Source of the DNA: Planctomycetales bacterium
Lineage (GTDB): Bacteria; Planctomycetota; Planctomycetia; Gemmatales; Gemmataceae
NCBI GenBank assembly: GCA_020054355.1
Contig: JAGVLI010000969.1
Span: 1 to 5,716 of the forward strand
Length of the DNA: 5,716 nucleotides
Direction: 5' to 3'
The notes beneath the pieces were generated by a model. The model saw only the letters and a list, made by a program, of their open reading frames with translations. It was not told where the DNA came from and searched no databases. The translations under genes and the position numbers were made by a program. Below, in pieces: positions 5,626-5,716 of this stretch (position 1 is its first letter; every line of letters begins with the position of its first letter).

Positions 5626-5716
5626 TTACCGGCTGACGTAGATGGGCTTACGCGGTTCCGGCGACACGGGGCTGGACGGCGAGCGGCTTTCGGAAACCGC
5701 CGGAGTCGGTGCGGGA
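5626..5716 (-). CDS. C-terminal end of an unidentified gene (partial)
   Basis: The last 29 residues of a minus-strand frame enter from the right edge and end at a TAA (5626-5628). The tail is rich in Pro and Ser and closes with RKPIYVSR. Codons are strongly GC-biased at the third position, as in the three confirmed genes, and the frame is open to the edge. This composition suits a disordered C-terminal tail. The fragment is too short to assign a family, and chance cannot be excluded. Confidence 0.5.
   Translation of the reverse strand, partial: PAPTPAVSESRSPSSPVSPEPRKPIYVSR

Overview
This window comes from a high-GC bacterial chromosome, most likely a planctomycete. I infer that lineage from the intergenic repeats, chiefly hairpins of the type gtcaggct-ttcc-agcctgac, which read through as V-G-Q-A-F-Q-P-D. 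I remember such repeats as common in planctomycete genomes, but I could not search for them. All supported genes lie on the minus strand, so in transcription order they run from high to low coordinates.

Layout in transcription order: (1) 5626-5716, a short Pro/Ser-rich C-terminus of a gene that enters from beyond the right edge. (2) 4718-5625, about 0.9 kb with no gene I can support. It is rich in palindromes: a hairpin-like element with 8-bp terminal inverted repeats (5513-5609), a strong 11-bp-stem hairpin (5451-5476), a roughly 256-bp large imperfect palindrome built around four alternating copies of one motif (5157-5412), and a cluster of TGAAAC motifs (4857-4914). (3) 2993-4717, a 574-residue soluble signalling protein with PAS, GAF and C-terminal receiver domains but no kinase ATPase domain. 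(4) 2825-2992, an intergenic gap holding a REPIN-like pair of inverted hairpins. (5) 1637-2824, a membrane-anchored metallophosphoesterase with a complete set of metal-binding motifs. (6) 108-1535, a multi-pass GT-C glycosyltransferase of the ArnT/PMT_2 (GT39-like) type. (7) 1-105, nearly three copies of a 37-bp tandem repeat just past the end of the glycosyltransferase gene.

The phosphoesterase and glycosyltransferase are about 100 bp apart, point the same way and are both membrane proteins. They may be co-transcribed, but nothing shows a shared pathway. The signalling gene has its own candidate -10 element and is separated from the phosphoesterase by the repeat pair, so it is probably its own unit or only loosely coupled. 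I see no RNA gene, CRISPR array, defence system or transposase. The most interesting content is the repeat-dense interval 4857-5609, where several unrelated palindromic families are clustered, and the apparent compensatory change between two hairpin copies.
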